NCBI GenBank assembly: GCA_963580245.1
Contig: CAUZJO010000177.1
Coordinates: forward strand, 1 to 7,580
Source: CAUZJO01 sp963580245
GTDB lineage: Bacteria; Sumerlaeota; Sumerlaeia; MVZB01
Direction: 5' to 3'
DNA length: 7,580 bases
Part shown: positions 1 through 5,290 of the stretch, one piece after another
Layout: each line of letters starts with the position of its first letter
Position numbering within the stretch: position 1 is the stretch's first letter
Position numbers and translations under genes: made by a program
The notes under the pieces: model-generated
Told to the model about the DNA's origin: nothing
Database searches by the model: none
What the model saw: only the letters and a program-made list of their open reading frames with translations

Positions 1-64
1 TTCCCCGCTGTTTCGGCAAACACGGGGCAATCTTTTCGTATTGTTCGGGAGTGATCTGCATCAT
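1..64 (-). CDS. IS5-family transposase, N-terminal fragment (runs off window)
   Basis: Read on the minus strand from an ATG at 64-62, the window edge encodes MMQITPEQYEKIAPCLP and a few more residues. This closely resembles the opening of IS5-family transposases of the IS427 type, where a short helical N-terminal domain (DUF4096-like) starts with a Q-I-T-x-x-Q-Y-x-x-I-x-P-x-L-P pattern. Only 21 codons are visible, so the DDE catalytic domain lies outside the window and I cannot say whether the gene is intact. No clear Shine-Dalgarno precedes the start, and the second ATG (61-59) would serve equally well. A probable terminal inverted repeat lies just outside the start at about 99-120, the distance expected in such elements. 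The family call rests on recognition of the N-terminal pattern only. Confidence 0.72.
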   Translation of the reverse strand, partial: MMQITPEQYEKIAPCLPKQRG

Positions 65-120
65 TAAAGGATCATGACGCCATCCGCCCCGAAAGTCAAT
101 TGTTTAGTGTTAACAGGCCC
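1..120 (-). mobile_element. End of an IS5-family (IS427-like) insertion sequence
   Basis: The fragment contains the transposase start (minus strand, 64-1) and, on the minus strand, an outer sequence GGGCCTGTTAACACTAAAC at about 120-102. It resembles the GGxCCTGTTAACAC-type terminal repeats I associate with IS427-group elements. I place the boundary near 120; a few bases either way are possible. The other end is outside the window, so the inverted-repeat partner and the target duplication cannot be checked here. Confidence 0.55.
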
Positions 121-379
121 TGGCAGGAAATGTTTAAGATCGCGAAAGACGTATACGTCGTCGTCTCGGTTTAACCGAGCGTGATGTAGGGCGATTGATG
201 AAATCGCCGCTATCGATTGAGCAGCCCTCGAACACGCTCACGAGGCGTTTCGCAAACGGGCAGACAAGAGCGGTCGGCTGCTGGTCGAGCGAACCAGGTG
301 GGCGTTAGGCAGGGCATGGCATCGATCTTGCGCGTGCCCTAATCGAGTGTCAGCCGAACGTCCCGGCTCTCATAATTGC
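121..379. other. Gene-free spacer between two insertion sequences
   Basis: I found no recognisable protein or RNA gene in this 259-base stretch on either strand. A short + strand frame from an ATG at 199 gives about 37 residues ending at a TAG near 307, with no recognisable similarity and no good ribosome binding site. Minus-strand frames are broken by stops or unrecognisable. The one visible structure is a run of three inverted repeats between 148 and 208, listed separately. The stretch is probably debris between the IS5-like end and the ISL3 element. Confidence 0.6.
148..208. repeat. Three consecutive inverted repeats
   Basis: Within 61 bases there are three perfect inverted repeats: a 12-base palindrome GACGTATACGTC (148-159), CTCGGTT-T-AACCGAG (165-179, 7-base arms around one base), and GGCGATT-GATGA-AATCGCC (190-208, a 7-bp stem with a 5-base loop). 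The first two look like protein-binding palindromes, as their loops are too short for RNA hairpins. The third could form an RNA stem-loop. No gene is clearly attached to them. Confidence 0.6.
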
Positions 380-401
380 GGTTCTTCCGGGAAAAGTGTG
401 G
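380..401 (+). repeat. Left terminal inverted repeat of the ISL3 element
   Basis: This 22-base end starts GGTTCTTCCGGGAAAAG and matches the reverse complement of 1839-1860 at 14 of 22 positions. The GG-x-TCTTC-x-GG...GTGG pattern resembles ISL3-family ends as I know them. The outer boundary is uncertain by one or two bases. Confidence 0.6.
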
Positions 402-607
402 AAAGAATCCCCCCTCCCGTCCCCCAGGGGAAAGCGACAGCCTGCAAAGCACTGGATATGGATTGCATCGGATTGCCGAAGCTTGATCGCGCCCTGCGCC
501 GCGGGTCATGATGGGAATTGCTCGGGAGTCGGACTGCTACCTGGGTCAAAGCGCGGTTCAAGGGGGTGGAGAGTCGTCCATCCCCTTGACCTGTCCCAAC
601 AATCCAC

Positions 608-613
608 AGGGGA
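608..613 (+). promoter_or_regulatory. Shine-Dalgarno deciding the transposase start
   Basis: AGGGGA lies 8 bases upstream of the ATG at 622. The open frame itself begins further upstream (ATG at 508), but the 38 extra codons do not look like ISL3 protein. The start of family similarity, a residue or two after 622, agrees with this site. Confidence 0.6.
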
Positions 614-621
614 AACGATCG

Positions 622-1847
622 ATGCGCGACACCGGACTGGTTCAGCAAATCCTGGGCTTGGCGCGCCCCTGGCAAGTCAACGAAGTGATCATGGACGAAT
701 CCGAGAAGACCATCACCGTGAGGGTGGAGCCGGCGCTGGGGACAAAGCTGGCTTGTCCGGCGCGGGGCCGGCCCGATTGCACGATCAAGGATCGGCAAGA
801 GCGCGCGTGGCGTCACCGGGACACCTGTCAGTTCAAGACGCTGATCGGCGCCTCGCTGGCGCGCACCCAGTGTCCCCAGTGTGGGGTCAAAACCATCAGC
901 CCGCCGTGGGCGAAAAGGCATTCGCGTTTTACGATGTTGTTCGAGCGCTTCGCCATCGACGCTCTGCTGGAGATGTCGATCCAGGCTACTTGCCGCCTCT
1001 TGGGCCTGAGTTGGGACGAAGCGGACACCATCATCGCTCGCGCGGTGGGCCGGGGCTTGGCCCGTCGTGATCTGAACAAGCTCAAACGCATCGGCATCGA
1101 CGAGAAGTCCGTGCTCAAGGGCCATCGCACCATCACCGTGGTCTATGACCTGGAGACCTCCAAGGTCATCTGGACAAGCAAGGACCGTACCGAGGCGACG
1201 CTGGACCGATTTTTCGAGGGCCTACCCGCCGAGGTGTTGGGTCGTATCGAGTGCATCACGATGGACATGTGGAAGCCCTACCGGGCCAGTTGCCGCAAAT
1301 GGATCGCCGACGCCGACGAAAAAACCGTGCTCGATCGCTTCCACATCGAGCGTCACCTGGGCGAGGCGGTCGACAAGGTGCGCAAGCAGGAGCATCGCGA
1401 ACTGATGGCGGCGGGCATCGACTGGCTCAAGGGGACCAAGTGGGATTGGTTGGTTCATCCCGAGAACTTGCCGGCGGTGCGCGAGGCGCGCTTTGAGCAG
1501 TTGCGCCAGTATGATCTGAAGAGCGTCCGCGCCCATGCGATCCGGCAGAACTTCCGGCATTTTTGGAATACCATTTATCCGGCCAATGCCCGCAAGTTTT
1601 TCAAGAGCTGGTATTTCTGGGCGACCCATGCCGCCTGGCGCCGATCATCGAAGTGGCCAGGCGCATGAACGGACATTTTGATCGGATCTTTACGTTTTTT
1701 ACACTGAGGGCGACCAACTCGATCGCCGAGGGAATCAACAATAAAATTCAGACGATCAAGAAGAAGGCGTATGGTTTCCGCAACGTCCGGCGATTTATCA
1801 ATGCGATTTATTTCCACTGCGGAGGGCTCCAGCTTCATCCACTATAA
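622..1847 (+). pseudogene. ISL3-family DDE transposase, broken by a one-base frameshift
   Basis: The gene would encode a protein of about 408 residues that cuts and joins the ends of its own insertion sequence; ISL3 transposases are usually 400-440 residues. The N-terminal zinc-ribbon region has CPxCG at residues 84-87, but the first knuckle reads C-P-A-R (45-48), with Arg where a second Cys is usual. The helix-turn-helix region follows. The catalytic triad is visible as D160 (GIDEKS), D215 (TMDMWKPY) and the Glu of IAEGINNK (codon at 1728). The first frame runs to a stop at 1668. Near 1630, after the conserved WYFWATH, the family sequence RLAPIIEVA continues in the -1 frame (1629-1847) to a TAA inside the right terminal repeat. 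Restoring one C (GCC GCC to GCC CGC) would rejoin the frames. As it stands, the first-frame product (348 residues) lacks the catalytic Glu and the C-terminal region, so it should be inactive. A sequencing error is the main alternative. Confidence 0.85.
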
Positions 1848-1860
1848 TTCCAGAAGAGGC
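1839..1860 (-). repeat. Right terminal inverted repeat of the ISL3 element
   Basis: On the minus strand this reads GCCTCTTCTGGAATTATAG, then TGG, and pairs with the left end at 14 of 22 positions. The transposase stop codon (TAA, 1845-1847) lies inside it, a compact arrangement common in insertion sequences. Confidence 0.58.
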
Positions 1861-1866
1861 CAAAAT

Positions 1867-2324
1867 TTAAGTGATCAACTTTTCGGCGTGGCTCGGCAGA
1901 ACCCCGCTATCCGTTCGCTCGTGACAGACCATGAGCGGCATGCGGGCCAGAATTCCGGCCTCGGGCAGCAGCGTGCGTTGGGTATATTCCCGTGGGACTT
2001 CGGTGAGCGACCCACCGCATTCATGGGCGATGGATTTGCCGTAATCGCTCGTCGGTCCTGACTGCTCGTACCAATCCTTGAGGTCGGAGATCCCCATCAG
2101 CAGTGCTCCGGCGGCGAACACGCCGGGATGATGCTCCAGCGTCAGCCCACCGGTTAGGCCGCCCATGGACACCCGACAAGGTAGATCCGGCTGCGGTCAA
2201 CCGGGTAATGGCTGACCATGTAATGCACAAGATCCATCACGTCCTGCTGCGCGCGTGGCGCGCCGAAGTTGGTGCAATCAGGGTATATTTCACCCTTTTC
2301 CTGCATAACATCCACCTGGCCATT
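1867..2324 (-). pseudogene. Alpha/beta hydrolase (S9/prolyl-oligopeptidase-like) remnant
   Basis: Read on the minus strand from about 2324, one frame gives QEKGEIYPDCTNFGAP, DVMDLVHYM and YPVDRSRIYLVG, then shifts. From 2172 the next frame continues VSMGGLTGGLTLEHHPGVFAAG, GISDLKDWYE, SDYGKSIAHECGGSLTEVP and LPSHAEKLI, ending at a TAA at 1869-1867. Together this is the core of a serine hydrolase of the prolyl-oligopeptidase/S9 type: strand, then GxSxG nucleophile elbow (GVSMGG, Ser codon 2169-2167), then the acidic-residue loop (ERTDSGVLPS). One G appears to be lost from a GGGG run at 2172-2174. The N-terminal part is missing or unrecognisable; an in-frame TAG lies at 2327-2325. The C-terminal part with the catalytic His is missing where the ISL3 element begins, and I could not find it on the element's far side. 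The gene is dead; the original substrate cannot be told. Confidence 0.72.
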
Positions 2325-2447
2325 CTACGGTCGAAAAACAACCATCGGAACCGAATCAAACGAATGGCTCAAAGACCGATCAGTCAATTAGCAACACTTC
2401 GTCTACCCTACCGATTCGTTCTCAACATACGTTCAGCGAAAAATCTA

Positions 2448-2475
2448 TTGAAATGGCGTTCATCGGAGTTACAAT
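2448..2475 (+). promoter_or_regulatory. Sigma70-like promoter for the dioxygenase gene
   Basis: TTGAAA (2448-2453) and TACAAT (2470-2475) are separated by 16 bases; each differs from the consensus at one position. Transcription would start near 2482 and leave a leader of about 120 bases before the ATG at 2602. The surrounding sequence is AT-richer than the neighbouring genes, as expected for a promoter. Confidence 0.5.
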
Positions 2476-2585
2476 TTCCGGGCCGATGCCTGAGATTCTT
2501 AATTCGGGTGAGTTAAGTGGGGAATTCCGGTTTAGGGGGTTTTTTCGGGCGGGACGGGCAACGAACAGTCAGTCCGATTTTAATT

Positions 2586-2595
2586 GGAGGAGGAG
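2586..2595 (+). promoter_or_regulatory. Strong Shine-Dalgarno deciding the dioxygenase start
   Basis: GGAGGAGGAG ends 6 bases before the ATG at 2602. It overlaps an in-frame TTG at 2584, which would otherwise extend the protein by six residues (MEEELR). Initiation at that TTG would place the ribosome binding site inside the gene, so ATG 2602 is the better start. Confidence 0.75.
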
Positions 2596-2601
2596 TTGCG
2601 A

Positions 2602-3474
2602 ATGTTAACCGAGCAGCAGGTTGAGTTTTACAGGACCGAGGGATACCTTGTGGTGGAGAATCTGTTCAGCGCTGAAGAACTTGCCCCCATTAACCGGGTC
2701 ATCGATGGGTTTATCGAGCGTGGCAGGACCCTTAAAGAAAGCGATGATGCGATTGATCTGGAGGAATCACATACACTGGAGCGCCCCAGAATTCGGCGCA
2801 TCAAGAACCCGGACCAAAATCATCCCGTCTTCCGTGATTTTGTTCGTCATCCCAAGTATGTGGCCGTGGTCAGCCAACTGCTCGGGCCTAACATTCGGCT
2901 GCACACTTCAAAACTGAATCTCAAGCTGGGCGGGTTTGGCGCGGCGGTTCAGTGGCACCAGGATTGGGCGTTTTATCCGCACACGAACGACGACGTCCTG
3001 GTCAGCGGCGTTTTGCTCGATGATATGGTCGAGGAAAACGGGCCGCTGCTGGTCATGCCCCGAACCCACAAGGGACCTATTTTCGATCACCACAACGACG
3101 GGTATTTCGTTGGGGCATTCGATACGAAAGAGAGTGGGCTGGATTTTTCGCAGGCTGTGAAGTTGATCGCACCGGCTGGATCGCTGGCCCTTTTCGCCGC
3201 GCGCCTCGTTCATGGTTCCGACCTGAACCGGTCCGCGTTGCCGCGCCGGGTGCTTTATTACGAACTCACGGTGGCCGACGCCTGGCCTTTGGGAGGCACT
3301 TATTCCATGGGATTGATGCCTGATCTGGAAACCTACAACAAACGGATGGTGGCCGGCGAACCGACCCTTCAACCCAGGCTCGAGAAAGTCCCCGTGCGTA
3401 TTCCACTGCCAAAGCCTCAAGGACAGCAGGGAATTTACAATGTTCAAAAACAGGCGCGCAATCCTTTTTTTTGA
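2602..3474 (+). CDS. Phytanoyl-CoA dioxygenase (PhyH) family Fe(II)/2-oxoglutarate oxygenase
   Basis: This is a cytosolic enzyme of 290 residues, typical for the family, which hydroxylates a small substrate while converting 2-oxoglutarate and O2 to succinate and CO2. The protein opens with the family's usual LTEQQVEFYRTEGYLVVENLFS. The iron-binding facial triad is visible as H119-x-D121 (QWHQDW) and H204 (RLVHGSDLNRS). R215 (PRRVLYYE), 11 residues after the distal His, is the expected 2-oxoglutarate carboxylate ligand. GPLLVMPRTHKG is the conserved strand before the distal motif. ATG 2602 is chosen for its ribosome binding site. Family members act on phytanoyl-CoA, ectoine, mitomycin precursors, phosphonates and many other compounds, so the substrate cannot be read from sequence. 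A transporter gene follows 89 bases downstream on the same strand and may supply the substrate. The gene looks intact, with no motif missing. Confidence 0.88.
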   Translation: MLTEQQVEFYRTEGYLVVENLFSAEELAPINRVIDGFIERGRTLKESDDAIDLEESHTLERPRIRRIKNPDQNHPVFRDFVRHPKYVAVVSQLLGPNIRLHTSKLNLKLGGFGAAVQWHQDWAFYPHTNDDVLVSGVLLDDMVEENGPLLVMPRTHKGPIFDHHNDGYFVGAFDTKESGLDFSQAVKLIAPAGSLALFAARLVHGSDLNRSALPRRVLYYELTVADAWPLGGTYSMGLMPDLETYNKRMVAGEPTLQPRLEKVPVRIPLPKPQGQQGIYNVQKQARNPFF

Positions 3475-3510
3475 AAGCGCCGAGGCCGGTTGATAAGACC
3501 ATTTAGGGAA

Positions 3511-3537
3511 AGGCCCCCTGATGTTTTTGGGGGCGGC
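3511..3537 (+). terminator. Weak GC-rich stem between dioxygenase and transporter genes
   Basis: GGCCCCC near 3511 can pair with GGGGGCGGCC ending near 3537 around an AT-rich loop, with a bulged C. No T-run follows, so this is a poor intrinsic terminator. It may be only an attenuating or mRNA-stabilising stem, which leaves co-transcription of the two genes possible. Confidence 0.3.
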
Positions 3538-3563
3538 CTGGCTTCAAGGCATAATGGGTCCGT

Positions 3564-4916
3564 GTGCAAGGCGAGCTGGCAAGAGCCTTCGAAGGATTGG
3601 GTCGTCCAAAAGGCAAGAATAATTTGAAGCCCACCATTCAATCGTCCCAACCCAAGGCCACCTACCTGCACTGGGTTATTCTGGGCATCCTGTTTCTGGC
3701 CAGTGTGAATAATTACCTGGATCGCCAGGCGCTTTCCGTCTTGAAGCCGATCCTGCAGGACGAAAGCGCATTGGGAATCAGTGAGATTGAGTATTCGTAC
3801 ATCGTCATGGCCTTCCTGTTGGCTTATGCAATAATGTATACTGGCAGCGGGAAAATTATCGATGTTCTCGGGGGACGCATGGGAGTGGCGTACTGCCTGT
3901 TTTCCTGGTCGGTGGTGGCCGCCGGGCATGCCTTGAGTAGCGGCTGGAAAAGCCTCTGTTCGTTTCGATTCTTGCTGGGTTTATCGGAACCCGGACTTTT
4001 TCCTGGCGGCATAAAAACGATCTCCCGTTTCTTTCCTGTGCAACAACGGGGATTAGCGATATCCTTCATGATCAGCGGCATCAGTCTGGGAGCCATCATT
4101 GCGCCTCTTCTCATTATCAGACTCGAAGCCCTTTTTGGTTGGCGAATGACCTTTGTGGTGACAGGTTTATCAGGGTTCTTGTTGTTGATCCTATGGTTAT
4201 TGATATTCCCGAAATCAGCCGAGACCGATCCCGAGGCGCTATCGGGTACGGCGGGCGATACCGGGAACAGTAAGAAGATTCGCTGGAGAGACCTTTTCAA
4301 GTATTCTCAAATGCGGGCCTTCTTCGCATCTCGATTCGTGGGAGACCCGGCCTGGTATTTTATCCTTTTCTGGCTACCCGGTTATCTCGTGAATCAGCGA
4401 GGTTTTTCCATAGAGTTCATGGGCGGAACGACTTGGATTCCCTATATTGGAATGGATATCGGATTGATCCTGGGAGGGCTGTTGGCGGGCTATCTGATCA
4501 GAAGGACAGGGAAGATATTCCTGGCCCGAAAAACGTTGCTGGCCCTATCCGGTGTTCTGGCACCGGCGGGGATATTGTGCTCCCAGTACGACTTTGCCAA
4601 CCCTTATTTTATTATTCTGTCTCTCGCGGTAGGGACTTTTGCCATGGGACTGTACGCCTCCGCCATGCATTCCCTTCCGAGCGATCTGTTTCCCTTCCAT
4701 GTGGTGGCATCCGTTTACGGATTGGGAGGAACGGCCGGGGCCATCGGGGGATTTCTGTTTAGCCGTTTTGTTGGCGAGTTGGCGGACAGGGACATGTTCA
4801 CCAACATCTTTATCATTTCGGGAGTGATGTATCCTGTTTCAATACTGATCATGTGGTTCTTCATGAAGCCGATTCCCGAGGGGAAATCCGGCGATAGCGA
4901 GAAAGAAACACCCTGA
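3564..4916 (+). CDS. MFS transporter, anion:cation symporter family (hexuronate/glucarate-like)
   Basis: This inner-membrane, probably proton-coupled uptake carrier has 450 residues from GTG 3564, with about 12 predicted membrane segments and a hydrophilic central loop (about residues 216-250). Numbered from that GTG, TM1 carries NYLDRQALSV (50-59), whose Asp-Arg pair is typical of ExuT, DgoT and GudP relatives. MFS motif A follows as GKIIDVLGGRMG (96-107). TM4 has RFLLGLSEPGLFPGG (135-149), and TM7 opens with DPAWYFILFWLPGYL (261-275), matching the DPxWWFxLFWLP pattern of sugar-acid carriers. The start is uncertain. GTG 3564 has no good ribosome binding site, while TTG 3624 has AAAAGG ten bases upstream and gives a 430-residue protein with a more usual short N-terminal tail. 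The gene follows the dioxygenase gene on the same strand, suggesting uptake of that enzyme's substrate or of a related sugar acid. Substrate is inferred from family only. Confidence 0.85.
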   Translation: MQGELARAFEGLGRPKGKNNLKPTIQSSQPKATYLHWVILGILFLASVNNYLDRQALSVLKPILQDESALGISEIEYSYIVMAFLLAYAIMYTGSGKIIDVLGGRMGVAYCLFSWSVVAAGHALSSGWKSLCSFRFLLGLSEPGLFPGGIKTISRFFPVQQRGLAISFMISGISLGAIIAPLLIIRLEALFGWRMTFVVTGLSGFLLLILWLLIFPKSAETDPEALSGTAGDTGNSKKIRWRDLFKYSQMRAFFASRFVGDPAWYFILFWLPGYLVNQRGFSIEFMGGTTWIPYIGMDIGLILGGLLAGYLIRRTGKIFLARKTLLALSGVLAPAGILCSQYDFANPYFIILSLAVGTFAMGLYASAMHSLPSDLFPFHVVASVYGLGGTAGAIGGFLFSRFVGELADRDMFTNIFIISGVMYPVSILIMWFFMKPIPEGKSGDSEKETP

Positions 4917-4931
4917 CACGAGCGCCCCGCT

Positions 4932-4957
4932 GGGTTTTCAGGGAACCTCAAAAACCC
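4932..4957 (+). terminator. Stem-loop after the transporter gene
   Basis: GGGTTTT (4932-4938) pairs with AAAACCC (4951-4957). Inside, AGG and CCT extend the stem around a GAA loop with a small internal mismatch. It begins 15 bases after the transporter stop. The run after the stem is not T-rich, so intrinsic termination would be inefficient; on the minus strand the stem carries a short T-run instead. Confidence 0.42.
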
Positions 4958-4960
4958 CGG

Positions 4961-4996
4961 TTTGCAGTCGTCCCCACGGGACTCCAATTCGTTATC
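4961..4996 (+). repeat. Diverged hairpin repeat, copy 1
   Basis: This copy contains TGCAGTCGTCCC, a 3-base loop CAC and CGGGACT, then AATT and ends TATC. A GTCCC/GGGAC stem (4970-4974 with 4978-4982) lies at its centre. It aligns with copy 2 (5032-5067) at about 27 of 36 positions. The two copies start 69 bases apart. Confidence 0.55.
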
Positions 4997-5006
4997 GGTT
5001 TGATTT

Positions 5007-5026
5007 CCCGCCACTTGCGTGGCGGG
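5007..5026. repeat. Perfect 8-bp stem-loop between the two repeat copies
   Basis: CCCGCCAC (5007-5014) and GTGGCGGG (5019-5026) form a perfect stem with a TTGC tetraloop. This is the most stable hairpin in the region, and it sits exactly in the interval between the two diverged repeat copies. Confidence 0.7.
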
Positions 5027-5031
5027 CTGAA

Positions 5032-5067
5032 TGCAATCGTCCCTGCCGGGACTGAATTTGCAGTATC
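5032..5067 (+). repeat. Diverged hairpin repeat, copy 2
   Basis: This copy reads TGCAATCGTCCC, a TGCC loop, then GGGACT, AATTTGCA and TATC. The GTCCC/GGGAC stem (5039-5043 with 5048-5052) is extended by outer pairing of TGCA (5032-5035) with TGCA (5059-5062) around imperfect AT pairs. It aligns with copy 1 at about 27 of 36 positions. Confidence 0.55.
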
Positions 5068-5097
5068 TACGTGCGTTTGCCCTCACGGCATTGATTC

Positions 5098-5135
5098 TTG
5101 ACATCAACCTGGAAATCCCTATCCTCAGAATAGGG
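5098..5135 (+). promoter_or_regulatory. Possible promoter overlapped by an inverted repeat
   Basis: A perfect -35 box TTGACA (5098-5103) is followed after 16 bases by TATCCT (5120-5125), a moderate -10. CCCTAT (5117-5122) and ATAGGG (5130-5135) form an inverted repeat lying on the -10 and start region, where an operator or a 5' stem would sit. A transcript from here would carry a leader of about 155 bases before the HPr gene. Confidence 0.42.
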
Positions 5136-5276
5136 GTAGTAGAACTCGGCGTAACGATTGGATCAGATGAGGGGACGACGCTCAATCGGCAGAGTCAGTA
5201 GGCCGCGCCGCGGCTCAAGGCCTCCAAGGTTATTCATGTGGGTCGGGCATTCGTGATTGAGAACCTTCCCTTGGCT

Positions 5277-5282
5277 TATAAT
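5277..5282 (+). promoter_or_regulatory. Consensus -10 box just before the HPr start
   Basis: TATAAT ends 8 bases before the ATG at 5291, and no Shine-Dalgarno lies in between. The best -35 candidate is TTGAGA (5257-5262), with a short 14-base spacer. If used, transcription would begin within one or two bases of the start codon, giving a leaderless mRNA. Confidence 0.45.
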
Positions 5283-5290
5283 AGAAACCG

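Larger units (their letters stand above)
380..1860 (+). mobile_element. ISL3-family insertion sequence, probably inactive
   Basis: The element is defined by an ISL3-type transposase (622-1847, frameshifted) and two imperfect terminal inverted repeats. The left end from 380 begins GGTTCTTCCGGGAAAAGTG. The right end, read inward on the minus strand from 1860, begins GCCTCTTCTGGAATTATAG. The two agree at 14 of 22 positions, including TCTTC, GG and the inner GTGG. ISL3 elements usually make 8-base target duplications. The flanks here (ATAATTGC at 372-379 and CAAAATTT at 1861-1868) are both AT-rich but not identical, so no duplication remains or the exact ends are off by a base or two. The leader of about 240 bases before the transposase is long for the family. 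The right boundary abuts a truncated hydrolase remnant. Confidence 0.68.
2325..2601. other. Intergenic region upstream of the dioxygenase gene
   Basis: No protein-coding frame on either strand looks real here. A + strand open frame reaching to 2516 runs antisense to the hydrolase remnant and then through AT-richer sequence, and its translation has no recognisable family. The stretch holds a likely promoter (2448-2475) and a strong ribosome binding site (2586-2595) for the next gene. A G/T-rich stretch at 2529-2556 has no clear stem. Confidence 0.6.
4917..5290. other. Hairpin-rich intergenic region before the PTS operon
   Basis: No protein or tRNA gene is recognisable in these 374 bases. Inverted repeats crowd the stretch: 4932-4957, 4970-4982, 5007-5026, 5039-5052, 5117-5135 and 5202-5214. 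Two of them belong to a diverged direct repeat. Two promoter-like elements (5098-5125 and the TATAAT at 5277-5282) point towards the HPr gene. The region may encode a structured leader or a small RNA. Confidence 0.6.

Noticed and set aside
508..621. N-terminal extension of the transposase frame from ATG 508
   Set aside because: The 38 codons do not resemble ISL3 protein, while AGGGGA sits 8 bases before ATG 622, where family similarity begins.
370..1125. Long minus-strand open frame of 251 codons
   Set aside because: It runs antisense through the IS leader and the transposase gene, and its translation matches no family. It is a by-product of GC-rich coding sequence on the other strand.
1594..1631. 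Programmed -1 frameshifting in the transposase
   Set aside because: The nearest slippery-like run (G TTT TTC, 1596-1602) lies before the conserved WYFWATH block, which is in the first frame. The shift must come after it, where no slippery heptamer is present, so a one-base deletion is simpler.
372..1868. 8-base target duplication flanking the ISL3 element
   Set aside because: ATAATTGC (left) and CAAAATTT (right) are both AT-rich but do not match, even when the ends are shifted by one or two bases.
2103..2516. Plus-strand open frame of 137 codons
   Set aside because: Its first half is antisense to the hydrolase remnant and its second half covers the promoter region; the translation is basic and unrecognisable.
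2908..3447. Minus-strand open frame of 179 codons
   Set aside because: It is antisense to the intact PhyH-family gene, which has all its catalytic motifs.
4961..5067. Functional CRISPR array
   Set aside because: There are only two copies that differ at roughly a quarter of positions, there is no third unit at the same period on either side, and no cas gene is in the window. I kept it only as a possible relic.
4917..5290. tRNA or riboswitch in the intergenic region
   Set aside because: No cloverleaf with T-loop GTTC-like sequence, and no riboswitch class core that I recognise, could be found among the hairpins.
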